This document shows, piece by piece, positions 9,294 to 16,864 of a stretch of 64,000 bases of DNA. The notes under the pieces were generated by a model that had not been told where the DNA came from, searched no databases, and saw nothing but the letters and a program-made list of their open reading frames with translations. The number at the start of each line of letters is the position of its first letter. Position 1 is the stretch's first letter. The DNA lies in the NCBI RefSeq assembly GCF_019973775.1, contig NZ_AP025032.1, positions 1,116,001-1,180,000 on the forward strand, read 5' to 3'. Source of the stretch: Aureimonas sp. SA4125 (GTDB lineage Bacteria; Pseudomonadota; Alphaproteobacteria; Rhizobiales; Rhizobiaceae). The position numbers and the translations under genes are program-made.

Positions 9294-9491
9294 TCAGGCT
9301 TCCAGGGTGTCGACACTGACGCCGAAATGCCGGGCGAGGGCGCGCACGGCCCGGTGCGCGGAGACGATCCGGCCGCTTTCGAGGCCGGCGATCACCGTCG
9401 GCGGCAGGCGCGTCGCGGTCGCGACCTGCTCGATGGTCTGGCCATCGGTGATCCGCAACCGCGTCAGATTGTCCGCAAGGCTCACGGGCAC
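9294..9491 (-). CDS. Small XRE-family helix-turn-helix protein
   Basis: A 65-residue protein that is almost wholly a Cro/C1-type HTH: LADNLTRLRITDGQTIEQVA, then LPPTVIAGLESGRIV, then RAVRALARHFGVSVDTLE. It starts at a GTG (9491 or 9485), with GGGAGAGG upstream. It has no sensor domain. It lies upstream of the dmm operon on the same strand and could regulate it, or accompany the PhnD-like gene behind it. Confidence 0.75.
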   Translation of the reverse strand: MPVSLADNLTRLRITDGQTIEQVATATRLPPTVIAGLESGRIVSAHRAVRALARHFGVSVDTLEA

Positions 9492-9654
9492 CCTCTCCCT
9501 GTCAGTATGCCGGCACCGGCCGGACTGGCGGCACCGCTAGCGCCGTGCTGCCGCCGAAGTTCCGCCGCCGCACTGTCCCGTCACCGGAGCGGCCGCCGGA
9601 GACCGGAAAGCCGGAGACCGGCAACAAGCCGGCACGGTCACTGGCGATCGGCGC

Positions 9655-10455
9655 TCAGGCGAGGTCGGGATAGCCGGCATAGATGGCGTCGTTCTCCATA
9701 TCGAGAATTGTCCGATAGGCCGCAAGGGGCAGAACCTCGAAGCCGGAAAGCCGCATGCCCGCGCGATGGGCTGACAGCGCGGGGTCGGCGCAGGCAGCCG
9801 AGAAGGCCCGCCGCAATCGCGCCACCGTCTGCGGCGGGGCGTCGGCGGCCGTGATCAGCGGCAGGCCCGGTGCCGACGACGAGACGCCGAGGATGCGCAG
9901 GCCGGCGGTCGAGCCGGCATCGCTCGCCAGGGCAAAGCTGACGCAGTCGATCGCGGCGAGATCGGCGACGTCGTCCCGGACGAGGTCCATCGAACGCCGG
10001 TGAGCGCCGCTCTCGATCGCTGCGGCGAAGAACGGCGTTCCTTCCGCCAGCGGCGCGACGGCGCGCCGCAGGCTGTTGTAGCCCGACTGCGAATCGCGGC
10101 TGTTGAACGCCACGCGCCGGCCGCGGCAGTCGGCCAGCGTTTCGGCCGGATCGCCCTCGCGCACGACGAAGGCGCTGGAATAAAGCGGTCCCTCGCAGCC
10201 GGGAGCGTCGTAACAGGGTGTCCCGACGATCTGCACGCGGCCTTCGAGCCCATGGGTGAGGGGATAGCCGCAGGTCTGGCTGAGCAGAAGGTTCGGCGCC
10301 GTCCAGTGCGACGGCAGATCCTCCGGCAGGGTCAGATCCGCATCGACGTCCGTCAGCCCCGCCGCGGCCAGGTGCCGTCGCAGACCCCGCCAGAAGCCGT
10401 CGATCGCGCCGGGCGCTGCGCAATACATGGGATAGGAGACGAGGGTCTTCGGCAA
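9655..10455 (-). CDS. PhnD/SsuA-type periplasmic substrate-binding-like protein (orphan)
   Basis: About 266 residues resembling phosphate/phosphonate ABC transporter binding proteins: SYPMYCAAPGAIDGFWRGLR, TAPNLLLSQTCGYPLTHGLEG, GTPCYDAPGCEGPLYSSAFV, VAFNSRDSQSGYNSLR. No signal peptide precedes the domain, and no permease or ATPase is adjacent, so it may act in the cytosol or as a sensor. The start is uncertain: TTG at 10455 (GGGAAAC upstream) gives LPKTLVSYPM; an earlier TTG at 10473 lacks a ribosome binding site. The ligand is unknown. Confidence 0.75.
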   Translation of the reverse strand: MPKTLVSYPMYCAAPGAIDGFWRGLRRHLAAAGLTDVDADLTLPEDLPSHWTAPNLLLSQTCGYPLTHGLEGRVQIVGTPCYDAPGCEGPLYSSAFVVREGDPAETLADCRGRRVAFNSRDSQSGYNSLRRAVAPLAEGTPFFAAAIESGAHRRSMDLVRDDVADLAAIDCVSFALASDAGSTAGLRILGVSSSAPGLPLITAADAPPQTVARLRRAFSAACADPALSAHRAGMRLSGFEVLPLAAYRTILDMENDAIYAGYPDLA

Positions 10456-10635
10456 GGCTGAGTTTCCCGGCAAGCGCGAGATTGGCCTTTATGGACCTTT
10501 GCCGCCAGGCGCCAGAGCCGATGGCCGGGCCGAGACTCTCCTCGGCGGTGAGAAAAGTGTCACCGGAGGACCGGCCGGCGCATCACGGCGGGAAGCGGCG
10601 ACGGCAGCCACCGAGACGGTGCCGCTCTGGAGTCA

Positions 10636-10672
10636 CGAAAAAGGGCCCGGCGATCGCTCGCCGAGCCCTTTG
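10636..10672 (-). terminator. Rho-independent terminator of tRNA-Val
   Basis: Read on the minus strand, a GC stem (AAGGGCTCGGCGA paired with the CGCCGGGCCCTT side) closes a short loop and is followed by a T run. It starts about 10 bases after the tRNA 3' end. Confidence 0.85.
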
Positions 10673-10679
10673 AACTGGA

Positions 10680-10754
10680 TGGTGGGCGTGACAGGGATTG
10701 AACCTGTGACCCCTTCGATGTCAACGAAGTGCTCTCCCACTGAGCTACACGCCC
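10680..10754 (-). tRNA. tRNA-Val (anticodon GAC)
   Basis: A 75-nt cloverleaf including encoded CCA. The acceptor GGGCGTG pairs with CACGCCC, the D-arm region is TAGCTCAGTGGGAGAGC, the anticodon loop TTGACAT has stem CTTCG/CGAAG, and the T arm is CACAGGTTCAATCCCTGT. GAC reads valine GUC/GUU codons. It sits between cpdR and the PhnD-like gene and has its own terminator. Confidence 0.97.
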
Positions 10755-10853
10755 ATCCGACAAGGGGGCATAGATCACAGGAGCCGCGGGGGCGTCAAGG
10801 GAGTGTTTTTGCCTCCCACGACTTTCCGCACCCGCCCCCGGATGGCCCGTGTG

Positions 10854-11219
10854 TCAGGCCGCATCCTCGAGCATCTTGCCGACTTCGTCGACGAGTTCGC
10901 GCAGGTGGAAGGGCTTGGACAGGATCTTCGCGTTCTTCGGCGCCTTCGAATCGGGATTGAGCGCGACGGCGGCAAAACCGGTGATGAACATCACCTTGAG
11001 GTCCGGATCGAGCTCGGTGGCGCGACGGGCGAGTTCGATGCCGTCCATCTCGGGCATCACGATGTCGGTCAGAAGCAGCGAGAACGGCTCCTCGCGCAGC
11101 CGCTCGTAGGCGCTGCTGCCGTTGTCGTAGGCCGTGACCTCGTACCCGGCCTTTTCCAGGGCCTTGGCCAGGAAACGGCGCATGTCGTTGTCATCTTCGG
11201 CAAGAAGGATCTTGACCAT
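10854..11219 (-). CDS. cpdR: Response regulator CpdR
   Basis: A 121-residue single-domain receiver almost identical in pattern to alphaproteobacterial CpdR: LLAEDDNDMRRFLAKALEKA, SLLLTDIVMPEMDGIELARR and VMFITGFAAVALNPDSKAPK. The acidic pocket is Asp9/Asp10, the phospho-acceptor Asp52 and the conserved Lys107 in SKPFH. In Caulobacter and rhizobia, unphosphorylated CpdR brings ClpXP to the pole and promotes proteolysis of cell-cycle factors, while the CckA-ChpT relay switches it off. There is no output domain, as expected. Confidence 0.95.
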   Translation of the reverse strand: MVKILLAEDDNDMRRFLAKALEKAGYEVTAYDNGSSAYERLREEPFSLLLTDIVMPEMDGIELARRATELDPDLKVMFITGFAAVALNPDSKAPKNAKILSKPFHLRELVDEVGKMLEDAA

Positions 11220-11380
11220 TCATCTCGTCCATATCCGCGGCGGAGCATCGCGCCGCACTGCCTCGTTTTTGTCTTCATCCGTCTTTTAACAGATTGCCGA
11301 AAGAATGCCCAAGTCGAATGGATGGCAATCTCGCGCCGGAGCCATATTTCTGGGTCAAGGATTAACCGGAACCGATCGCA

Positions 11381-12286
11381 GTGTCAGACCAGCAGCCCCC
11401 GACCCTTCAGACAGCCGCGGGGCCGTGCCCGGCCTTCGAACTTCTGAGCCCGCCGATGCAGCAGACGCCGCTGGTGTTCTGCTCCCCGCACAGCGGCCGG
11501 GTCTACCCCTCCGCCTTCATCGAGGCATCAAGGCTGTCGAGCGAGGCGATCCGGCGTTCCGAGGACCTTTTCGTCGACCAGCTCTTTGATTTCGTGCCCT
11601 CGATCGGCGCACCGCTGCTCCTCGCCCGCTTTCCGCGCGCCTTTCTCGACGTCAACCGCGAGCCCTACGAGCTCGACCCGCAGATGTTCGATGCGGCGCT
11701 GCCGAGCTTTGCCAATGCCGCGTCGATCCGGGTCGCCGGCGGCCTCGGCACGATTCCGCGGATCGTCGCCGAGCGCGAGGAGATCTACCGCGACAAGGTG
11801 TCGCTGGCCGAAGGGCTCGACCGTATCGAGACGATCTACCGCCCTTTCCACGCCAGTCTCGCCGGCGTTCTCCAGGAAACCCGCGACCGGTTCGGCAGCG
11901 CCATCCTGATCGATTGCCACTCCATGCCGTCGACGGTCCGCACCATGCCCGGCGGCCGCCAGCCGGACATCGTCGTCGGCGATCGATTCGGCACCAGCGC
12001 CTCGCACCGCATCGTCGCTCTGGTGTCGAACGGCCTGTCGGCACTCGGTTACGACGTCATGCGCAACAAGCCCTATGCGGGCGGCTTCATCACCGAGCGC
12101 TACGGCCGGCCGGGAACGGGCATCCATGCCCTGCAGATCGAGATCAACCGCGGGCTCTATGCCGACGAGCGACGCTTCGTGCCGAACGCGAATTTCGCCC
12201 GCATGCGGGCCGATCTCATCACGTTCGTCACCGAACTGGCCGCCGAGATCGACCTCGGCAGCACACAGTCCGCCGCCGCGGAATAA
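11381..12286 (+). CDS. N-formylglutamate amidohydrolase family protein
   Basis: A 301-residue protein of the HutG/FGase family. Metal-binding and catalytic motifs visible are FCSPHSGRVYP near residue 35, LIDCHSMPS near 180 and LQIEINRGLY near 255. Classical members hydrolyse N-formyl-L-glutamate at the end of histidine degradation, but no other hut gene is nearby and this copy sits between cpdR and hisN, so its physiological substrate is open. The start is a GTG at 11381 with only a weak ribosome binding site. It is divergent from cpdR. Confidence 0.88.
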   Translation: MSDQQPPTLQTAAGPCPAFELLSPPMQQTPLVFCSPHSGRVYPSAFIEASRLSSEAIRRSEDLFVDQLFDFVPSIGAPLLLARFPRAFLDVNREPYELDPQMFDAALPSFANAASIRVAGGLGTIPRIVAEREEIYRDKVSLAEGLDRIETIYRPFHASLAGVLQETRDRFGSAILIDCHSMPSTVRTMPGGRQPDIVVGDRFGTSASHRIVALVSNGLSALGYDVMRNKPYAGGFITERYGRPGTGIHALQIEINRGLYADERRFVPNANFARMRADLITFVTELAAEIDLGSTQSAAAE

Positions 12287-12310
12287 CGATGGCGCCGGCA
12301 GGGACGGATC

Positions 12311-12342
12311 AAAAAAAACCGCACTGCCCGAAAGCAGCGCGG
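12311..12342 (-). terminator. Rho-independent terminator (of the candidate sRNA)
   Basis: On the minus strand CCGCGCTGC, loop TTTCGG, GCAGTGCGG (one C-A mismatch) is followed by eight T residues. Confidence 0.8.
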
Positions 12343-12410
12343 CCAAGTCTAGGGAGGAAACGCCCATTTCTGAGCCGCAGCCCGAAGGCTGCAGGTGGAA
12401 GGTAGAAATC
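12311..12410 (-). ncRNA. Candidate trans-acting small RNA (Hfq-type architecture)
   Basis: Read on the minus strand the segment has a first hairpin (GCAGCC, loop TTCG, GGCTGC, at 12377-12392), an unpaired pyrimidine-rich stretch TTTCCTCCCTAGACTTGG that is complementary to Shine-Dalgarno sequences, a second GC hairpin (12319-12342) and T8. No minus-strand gene lies upstream to need this terminator. Hairpin, anti-SD linker, terminator hairpin and T tract is the layout of Hfq-dependent sRNAs such as the AbcR (alpha-r15) group in rhizobia; membership of that family is inference. The 5' end is uncertain by ~20 bases. Confidence 0.6.
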
Positions 12411-12422
12411 CGTTCCAGATAA

Positions 12423-12437
12423 GTCAATATTATTGAC
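12423..12437. promoter_or_regulatory. Perfect palindrome GTCAATATTATTGAC
   Basis: Two 7-base arms, GTCAATA and TATTGAC, flank one T. It sits just upstream of the candidate minus-strand sRNA and ~100 bases before hisN. Symmetry and AT content suit an operator, for example of a LysR-type factor. It also contains a TTGAC promoter-like element on the minus strand. Confidence 0.45.
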
Positions 12438-12535
12438 CAAAACTTGTGTGTGGACCAACGACCACGTGCCCGTCTGCGCCAGCATCCATTACGGCATCCG
12501 CCGTCCGCCCCTCCTCCTCTGATCACGGATGACCG

Positions 12536-13315
12536 ATGACCGAGCTTCCCAGCCGCGACTTCCTGTTTGCCCTGGCCGACGCCGCCGCCCGCGAAAGCCT
12601 GCCGCGGTTCCGCCGGGAGGGGGCCATCGACAACAAGCTGGTCGACGCCTTCGACCCCGTGACGGAAGCCGATCGTGCCGCCGAGCGGGCGATCCGCGCG
12701 TTGATCGAGGCGACCTATCCGGACCATGCCGTGCTCGGCGAGGAATACGGCACGAGCGGCAGCGGACGCCATCTCTGGGTCATCGATCCGATCGACGGCA
12801 CGCGCGCCTTCATCTCGGGCGTGCCGGTCTGGGGCACGCTGATCGGCCTTTGCGTCGACGGCGTCGCCCGCGTCGGCATCATGCACCAGCCCTTCACGAC
12901 CGAGCGGTTCTGGGCCGACGGCGAGGCCGCCTTCTACGACGGCCCTGGTGGGCCGCGCCGGCTGGCCGTCCGCGCGACGCGCGACATCGCGGCGGCGACC
13001 CTCTTCACCACCTCGCCGCGGCTTTTCACCGGCGGCAAGGCGACGGGATTCGAAGCTCTGGAAGCTGCGGCCCGGCTCACGCGGTTCGGAACGGACTGCT
13101 ATGCCTTCGCCATGCTGGCCGCCGGCCATGCCGACCTCGTGGTCGAGGCAGGGCTGAAGCCCTACGACATCGTCGCGCTGATCCCGATCATCGAGCAGGC
13201 CGGGGGTGTGATCACCACCTATGAGGGCGGTCGGGCCGAGAACGGCGGTGACGTCGTCGCGGCGGCAACGCCCGAACTGCATGCGGCAGCGCTGGAAATC
13301 CTGAACCGGAACTGA
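12536..13315 (+). CDS. hisN: Histidinol-phosphatase, inositol-monophosphatase type
   Basis: A 259-residue IMPase-fold enzyme. The motifs are DPVTEADRAAE, GEEYG, the metal-binding IDPIDGTRAFISGVPVWG and the C-terminal GLKPYDIVALIPIIEQAGG. HisN dephosphorylates L-histidinol phosphate in histidine synthesis in actinobacteria and many alphaproteobacteria. The location after cpdR and the N-formylglutamate amidohydrolase is common in rhizobia. A second IMPase-fold gene (suhB) occurs at 54.4 kb, so the two likely have distinct roles; a generic sugar phosphatase cannot be excluded. Confidence 0.8.
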   Translation: MTELPSRDFLFALADAAARESLPRFRREGAIDNKLVDAFDPVTEADRAAERAIRALIEATYPDHAVLGEEYGTSGSGRHLWVIDPIDGTRAFISGVPVWGTLIGLCVDGVARVGIMHQPFTTERFWADGEAAFYDGPGGPRRLAVRATRDIAAATLFTTSPRLFTGGKATGFEALEAAARLTRFGTDCYAFAMLAAGHADLVVEAGLKPYDIVALIPIIEQAGGVITTYEGGRAENGGDVVAAATPELHAAALEILNRN

Positions 13316-13326
13316 GGCCTGGCTCC

Positions 13327-14286
13327 CTACAGCGGCAGGGCGCCGCCGATAAAACTGTCGGCGGCGGCGATGAACGGCGCGCGGTAGCGGTCGGCCTCCT
13401 GCAGCAGCTCGTGCCGGGCGCCGGGAATCGAGATGGCATGGCCCGAGCGCATGCGCCAGGCGAGGCGCTCGGCGGCCGCGCTCGAGACGACCTGGTCGGC
13501 GCCGGCCGTCACGATCAGCGTCGGCACGTGCAGCTTGGCGATGACGTCGGAATCGTCGAGCTGGCGCATCGCCGTCGAGGCGGCCGCCACCCAGGAGGCC
13601 GTGGGTCCGCCGACGAAGAGCTGCGGCGCCGCCTCGCGCAGTTCACGGTTGCGCTGGAAGCGGGCCGGGTCGCTCGTCAGCGGATTGCGCTCCGCCGTCC
13701 ATTTTCGAATGTGCTCGGCGCTGCGCATCGGCAGGCGCCCGAGCCCGATCATCCGCATCGCCGTCATCGACCAGTGCAGGCTGCTGCCCTGCCCGCCGGG
13801 CAGGGCGATCATCGGCGTGCTGGCGACGATCCGCTCGACCCGGTTGACCAGCCGCGGCGCCGAGGCGATCGCGATGGCGCCGCCCATGGAATGGGCAAGG
13901 ACGGCGTAGGGGCCATGACAGTCCGGCAGCACCACTTCCCGAAAAATGGTTTCGAGGTCGATCGAATAGGCCTGGAAGCCGGAGACATGTCCGGTCCGGG
14001 CGCTGCCGCGCTGGCGCTGCGAGGCGCCCTGGCCGCGCCAGTCGAAGGTCGCGACCATGTAGCCGAGACGGGTGAAGTCGCCGATCGTCTCGAAATATTT
14101 TTCGATCGTCTCGTTGCGCCCCTGCAGGAGGAGGATCGTGCCGCGGGTCTTGCCGGTGGCGCTGGGCGCGACGGCAAAGCGCAGGCGCACCCTGTCGGGT
14201 GTCGACAAGGTCCCGCAGGCGATCCCGGGCGGCAGCGGGTTGCCGGGGGTCTCGACAAGACTGGCGGGCGTTGAGACGTCCTGCAT
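13327..14286 (-). CDS. Alpha/beta hydrolase, lysophospholipase (PldB)-like
   Basis: A 319-residue serine hydrolase with nucleophile Ser133 in LAHSMGGAIA. VATFDWRGQGAS near residue 80 is typical of monoacylglycerol lipase/PldB relatives. Downstream, LIVTAGADQVVS contains the acidic region and PGARHELLQEAD the catalytic histidine. No signal peptide is evident. It is convergent with hisN (11 bases between stops). The substrate is probably a lysophospholipid or monoacylglycerol. Confidence 0.82.
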   Translation of the reverse strand: MQDVSTPASLVETPGNPLPPGIACGTLSTPDRVRLRFAVAPSATGKTRGTILLLQGRNETIEKYFETIGDFTRLGYMVATFDWRGQGASQRQRGSARTGHVSGFQAYSIDLETIFREVVLPDCHGPYAVLAHSMGGAIAIASAPRLVNRVERIVASTPMIALPGGQGSSLHWSMTAMRMIGLGRLPMRSAEHIRKWTAERNPLTSDPARFQRNRELREAAPQLFVGGPTASWVAAASTAMRQLDDSDVIAKLHVPTLIVTAGADQVVSSAAAERLAWRMRSGHAISIPGARHELLQEADRYRAPFIAAADSFIGGALPL

Positions 14287-14385
14287 GGGGCTTCCGTTTC
14301 GCGCGTGAAGGGGCGCTGCGGCATCTAAAGCACGGGGCAGGGCGGTGAAGTCAATCGCGCACGTGGCGCGTTCAGGCAAAGACGC

Positions 14386-14427
14386 AAAAAGGGGCCGGAG
14401 AGCCTCCTTTCGGAGGCCCCCCGGTCC
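14386..14427 (-). terminator. Rho-independent terminator after the PepSY-like gene
   Basis: On the minus strand a GC-rich stem with inner GCCTCC-GAAA-GGAGGC and outer CCGG pairing is followed by TTTTT. It ends the transcript of the gene at 14576-15010. Confidence 0.8.
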
Positions 14428-14575
14428 CGCACGACCACAACGGAAGGGACGGAACGTTGCAGCCGCTTCTCTGTCCGGCGAACCGGAAGCTCGAGGTTCA
14501 AGGCTCGGGCGCTTGCGCGCCCGGCAAATGCTGTCGGGGACTACTGCACTCCCGGGGCGCGGCCCCGGAACGAGG

Positions 14576-15010
14576 TCAGCGCCGGTAGATTCCGAGCGAG
14601 GGACCGCCGAGGTCGAACTCGATGCGATCGCGATCGCGGCCGGGGTGGCGCGGTCCGCCGTCGCGCGACCAGCCGATCCGCTCGCGTGACAGGATGTCGC
14701 CGTCATAGGCATCGACCGAGAGACGGACGAGGGCGCCGTTCGGACGAACCGCCTCGACGATGTAGCGGCCCCGGCGCAACCGGATGTCGTCGACCGACAC
14801 GAAGCCCTGCCGCGACAGCATGCGGATGATCCGCCGCTCCGGGATGACATCGTCGTAGCCGCCGCGGCGCTCGTCGCGCCGGTATTCACGCCCATGGTCG
14901 CGGCCCTGAACCTCGACGAAGCCGTCCTCGGGATACCAGCGCTGCCCGGCTTCTGCAGCCGTGGCACCGAGGATGAGAAGCGCGGCAAGGGCTGCAATGG
15001 TGGTCTTCAT
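14576..15010 (-). CDS. Secreted PepSY-like protein
   Basis: A 144-residue protein with a signal peptide (MKTTIAALAALLILGATAAEA, cut after AEA), an Arg/Asp-rich linker and a domain starting ERRIIRMLSRQGFVSVDDIR and ending VRLSVDAYDGDILSRERIGW, as in PepSY domains, which are thought to bind or inhibit periplasmic proteases. It is 43% charged in the linker by eye. It stands alone with its own terminator. Confidence 0.75.
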   Translation of the reverse strand: MKTTIAALAALLILGATAAEAGQRWYPEDGFVEVQGRDHGREYRRDERRGGYDDVIPERRIIRMLSRQGFVSVDDIRLRRGRYIVEAVRPNGALVRLSVDAYDGDILSRERIGWSRDGGPRHPGRDRDRIEFDLGGPSLGIYRR

Positions 15011-15239
15011 CTTCGTCTCCGCTTGGCCCGTGTTGCGAACCGTGGGGAAAGGTATCGCACCCGTCGCCTGAACGCATACGGAAGAAGATGTTCATCACCT
15101 GTTCATTCGCGCGGCCCTGTCGGAGATGATGTTGTGCCGGCGGTTGATGGAAGGAAAGCCGGGCGGAAAGGCCGGCAAAAAATCTTGCAGGGGCGGCTTG
15201 AACGGCAAAAATCCTCGCCCCATCTCCAATCCGTGGCCG

Positions 15240-15331
15240 CCGCAAGGGGCCACTGGCCGGAAGGTTCGCCGCAAGGGGACCGGAGCTCCGGACCAGATCG
15301 CAAACCAGTTGCTTCCTATGGAGAACTCACC
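15240..15331 (+). promoter_or_regulatory. ROSE-like RNA thermometer in the hsp20 leader
   Basis: The leader ends GTTGCTTCC-TAT-GGAGAAC (15308-15326), which masks the Shine-Dalgarno GGAG (15320-15323), eight bases before the ATG. TTGCTYC paired to GGAG is the hallmark of the last hairpin in ROSE elements of rhizobial small heat-shock genes. Further stems lie upstream, including CCGGAGCTCCGG near 15281-15292. This suggests heat melts the hairpin and releases translation. Pairing is seen; thermosensing is inference. Confidence 0.6.
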
Positions 15332-15796
15332 ATGCGTACCATCGACTTTGCTCCCCTCTACCGCTCCACCGTCGGCTTTGATCGCCTGTTCGCCAAGCTC
15401 GACACGCTGGCACAGCCGGGGAGCGCCGAGACCTATCCTCCCTACAACATCGAGCGCACCGGCGAGAACGCCTATCGCGTGACGCTTGCCGTCGCCGGCT
15501 TCGGCGATCGCGATCTCCAGATCGAGCTGCGCGAGGGCGTGCTGACGGTGACGGGCGAAAAGGCCGAGGACCGGGATGCCGGAAGCAGCGAAGTGCTTTA
15601 TCGCGGCATTGCCGGACGCTCCTTCGAGCGCCGCTTCCAGCTCGCCGACCATGTCGAGGTGCAGGGCGCGAGCCTGAAGAACGGTCTCCTCCATGTCGAC
15701 CTCGTCCGCGTCATCCCCGAGGCCCTGAAGCCCCGCAAGATCGACATCGCGGTGGTCGGCAACGAAAACAAGCAGATCGAGGCCAACGCGGCCTGA
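15332..15796 (+). CDS. Small heat-shock protein Hsp20
   Basis: A 154-residue IbpA/HspA-type chaperone. The alpha-crystallin domain spans ~35-130: YPPYNIERTGENAYRVTLAV, LTVTGEKAEDRD, YRGIAGRSFERRFQLADHVE and LKNGLLHVDLVRVIPE, with the usual I-X-I-type tail. It holds unfolding proteins for refolding by DnaK. The ATG at 15332 follows GGAG. It is monocistronic, with a plus-strand terminator downstream. Confidence 0.93.
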   Translation: MRTIDFAPLYRSTVGFDRLFAKLDTLAQPGSAETYPPYNIERTGENAYRVTLAVAGFGDRDLQIELREGVLTVTGEKAEDRDAGSSEVLYRGIAGRSFERRFQLADHVEVQGASLKNGLLHVDLVRVIPEALKPRKIDIAVVGNENKQIEANAA

Positions 15797-15866
15797 TCGC
15801 GGCACGGCACAATAAAGCGGGATGGCTCTTCTTCGAATCGCCGTCCCGCTCTGGCTCTTTGCTTTC

Positions 15867-15912
15867 GCATGATCTCCTTCCGAAAGCCGGAAGCCACCTT
15901 TCGGGATCATGC
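15867..15912. repeat. Rhizobial-type intergenic palindrome (GCATGATC...GATCATGC)
   Basis: A 46-base imperfect palindrome with outer arms GCATGATC and GATCATGC and inner CCGAAAGCCGG/TTTCGG segments. It closely resembles a dispersed palindrome found in high copy between genes of Rhizobium, Mesorhizobium and Brucella relatives. It follows hsp20. Confidence 0.7.
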
Positions 15913-15930
15913 TCTAGCACAACGGCCTGG

Positions 15931-15960
15931 CAGCGCCCTTCGGGGCGCTGCTTTCGTTTG
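15931..15960 (+). terminator. Terminator downstream of hsp20
   Basis: A perfect stem CAGCGCCC-TTCG-GGGCGCTG is followed by CTTTCGTTT. With the preceding palindrome it probably ends the hsp20 transcript. Confidence 0.75.
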
Positions 15961-16083
15961 GGGGCATGATGGCCAGAGGCGGGGCTATGCTTTCCAATGA
16001 CCGCGGGCGGAAACGAAGTGCGGGCAGGGCGGCCGGAAAAAGCCCTGCCGCTGGAAGGCTTTCCTGGCTCTGTCCGCCGCCGG

Positions 16084-16737
16084 TCAGTCGCGGTCCGGCG
16101 CGCCTAGCGGAAAGTAGGCGCGATAGGGGCGGCCCTCCTCGACGGCCCGCGCGAAGGAAGGCCTTTCCAGCAGGCGCGAGCGATAGGCACGCAGGCGGGG
16201 AAAGCGGGGCGCGATCGCATGCACCCAGTCGGCATAGAACAGCGACGGCGCCGCCGCGCAGTCGGCCAGGCTGAATCCGTCGCCTGCGGCAAACTCGCGG
16301 CCGGACAGCCGTTCCTCCAGCCAGGCATAGGCCGTGTCCAGCGCCCTGGCCGCTTCCGCCCTCGCTTCGTCCAGGCGATCGGCATGGGAGCGCAGGGCTT
16401 CGGCCACCGGCCTCTGCATCGGCGTCATGACGTACTGGTCGAAGAACCGGTCCATGAAGCGGACCTCCAGCGCCGCTCGGGGGTCGTCCGGTATCAGGCG
16501 GACGGGCCCGGGGTGATGCAGTCCCAGATGCTCGATGATGACGCTGGATTCCACCACGGTCCGGCCGGCATCGACCAGCGCCGGGAAACGCCCGAGCGGC
16601 CACAGCGCCGCCAGGTCGTCGGCCGCGCCCGCCGCCTCCAGATGCCGATAGTCGAAGGGGATATGATTCTCCCACAAGGCGACCAGCACCTTCTGGCAAT
16701 AGGACGAGAAGGGATGAGAAAAGAGGATCAACGACAT
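16084..16737 (-). CDS. Glutathione S-transferase family protein
   Basis: A 217-residue GST. The thioredoxin-like N-terminal domain starts MSLILFSHPFSSYCQKVLVA with the active-site Ser/Cys region, followed by LGRFPALVDAGRTVVESSVI (the cis-Pro and ESxxI glutathione-binding motif). The helical C-terminal domain carries FAAGDGFSLADCAAAPSLFY. The ATG at 16737 has AGGAG upstream. The substrate is unknown. It is divergent from the broken DMT transporter. Confidence 0.9.
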   Translation of the reverse strand: MSLILFSHPFSSYCQKVLVALWENHIPFDYRHLEAAGAADDLAALWPLGRFPALVDAGRTVVESSVIIEHLGLHHPGPVRLIPDDPRAALEVRFMDRFFDQYVMTPMQRPVAEALRSHADRLDEARAEAARALDTAYAWLEERLSGREFAAGDGFSLADCAAAPSLFYADWVHAIAPRFPRLRAYRSRLLERPSFARAVEEGRPYRAYFPLGAPDRD

Positions 16738-16864
16738 CGACAATCTCCTGTCATCGCTGACGGCAGGATGCCCTGCTTTTCGCCGAACCGCCACTAAAAT
16801 GTTCTTGTTTTGTCCGAAATCCTGAGATAGTTTTGCCGCCATTGGGAACGGAGGGCGGCATCCC

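Noticed and set aside
10482..10960. Plus-strand small ORFs across the tRNA-Val gene
   Set aside because: They run through the tRNA and its terminator and have no ribosome binding site or similarity.
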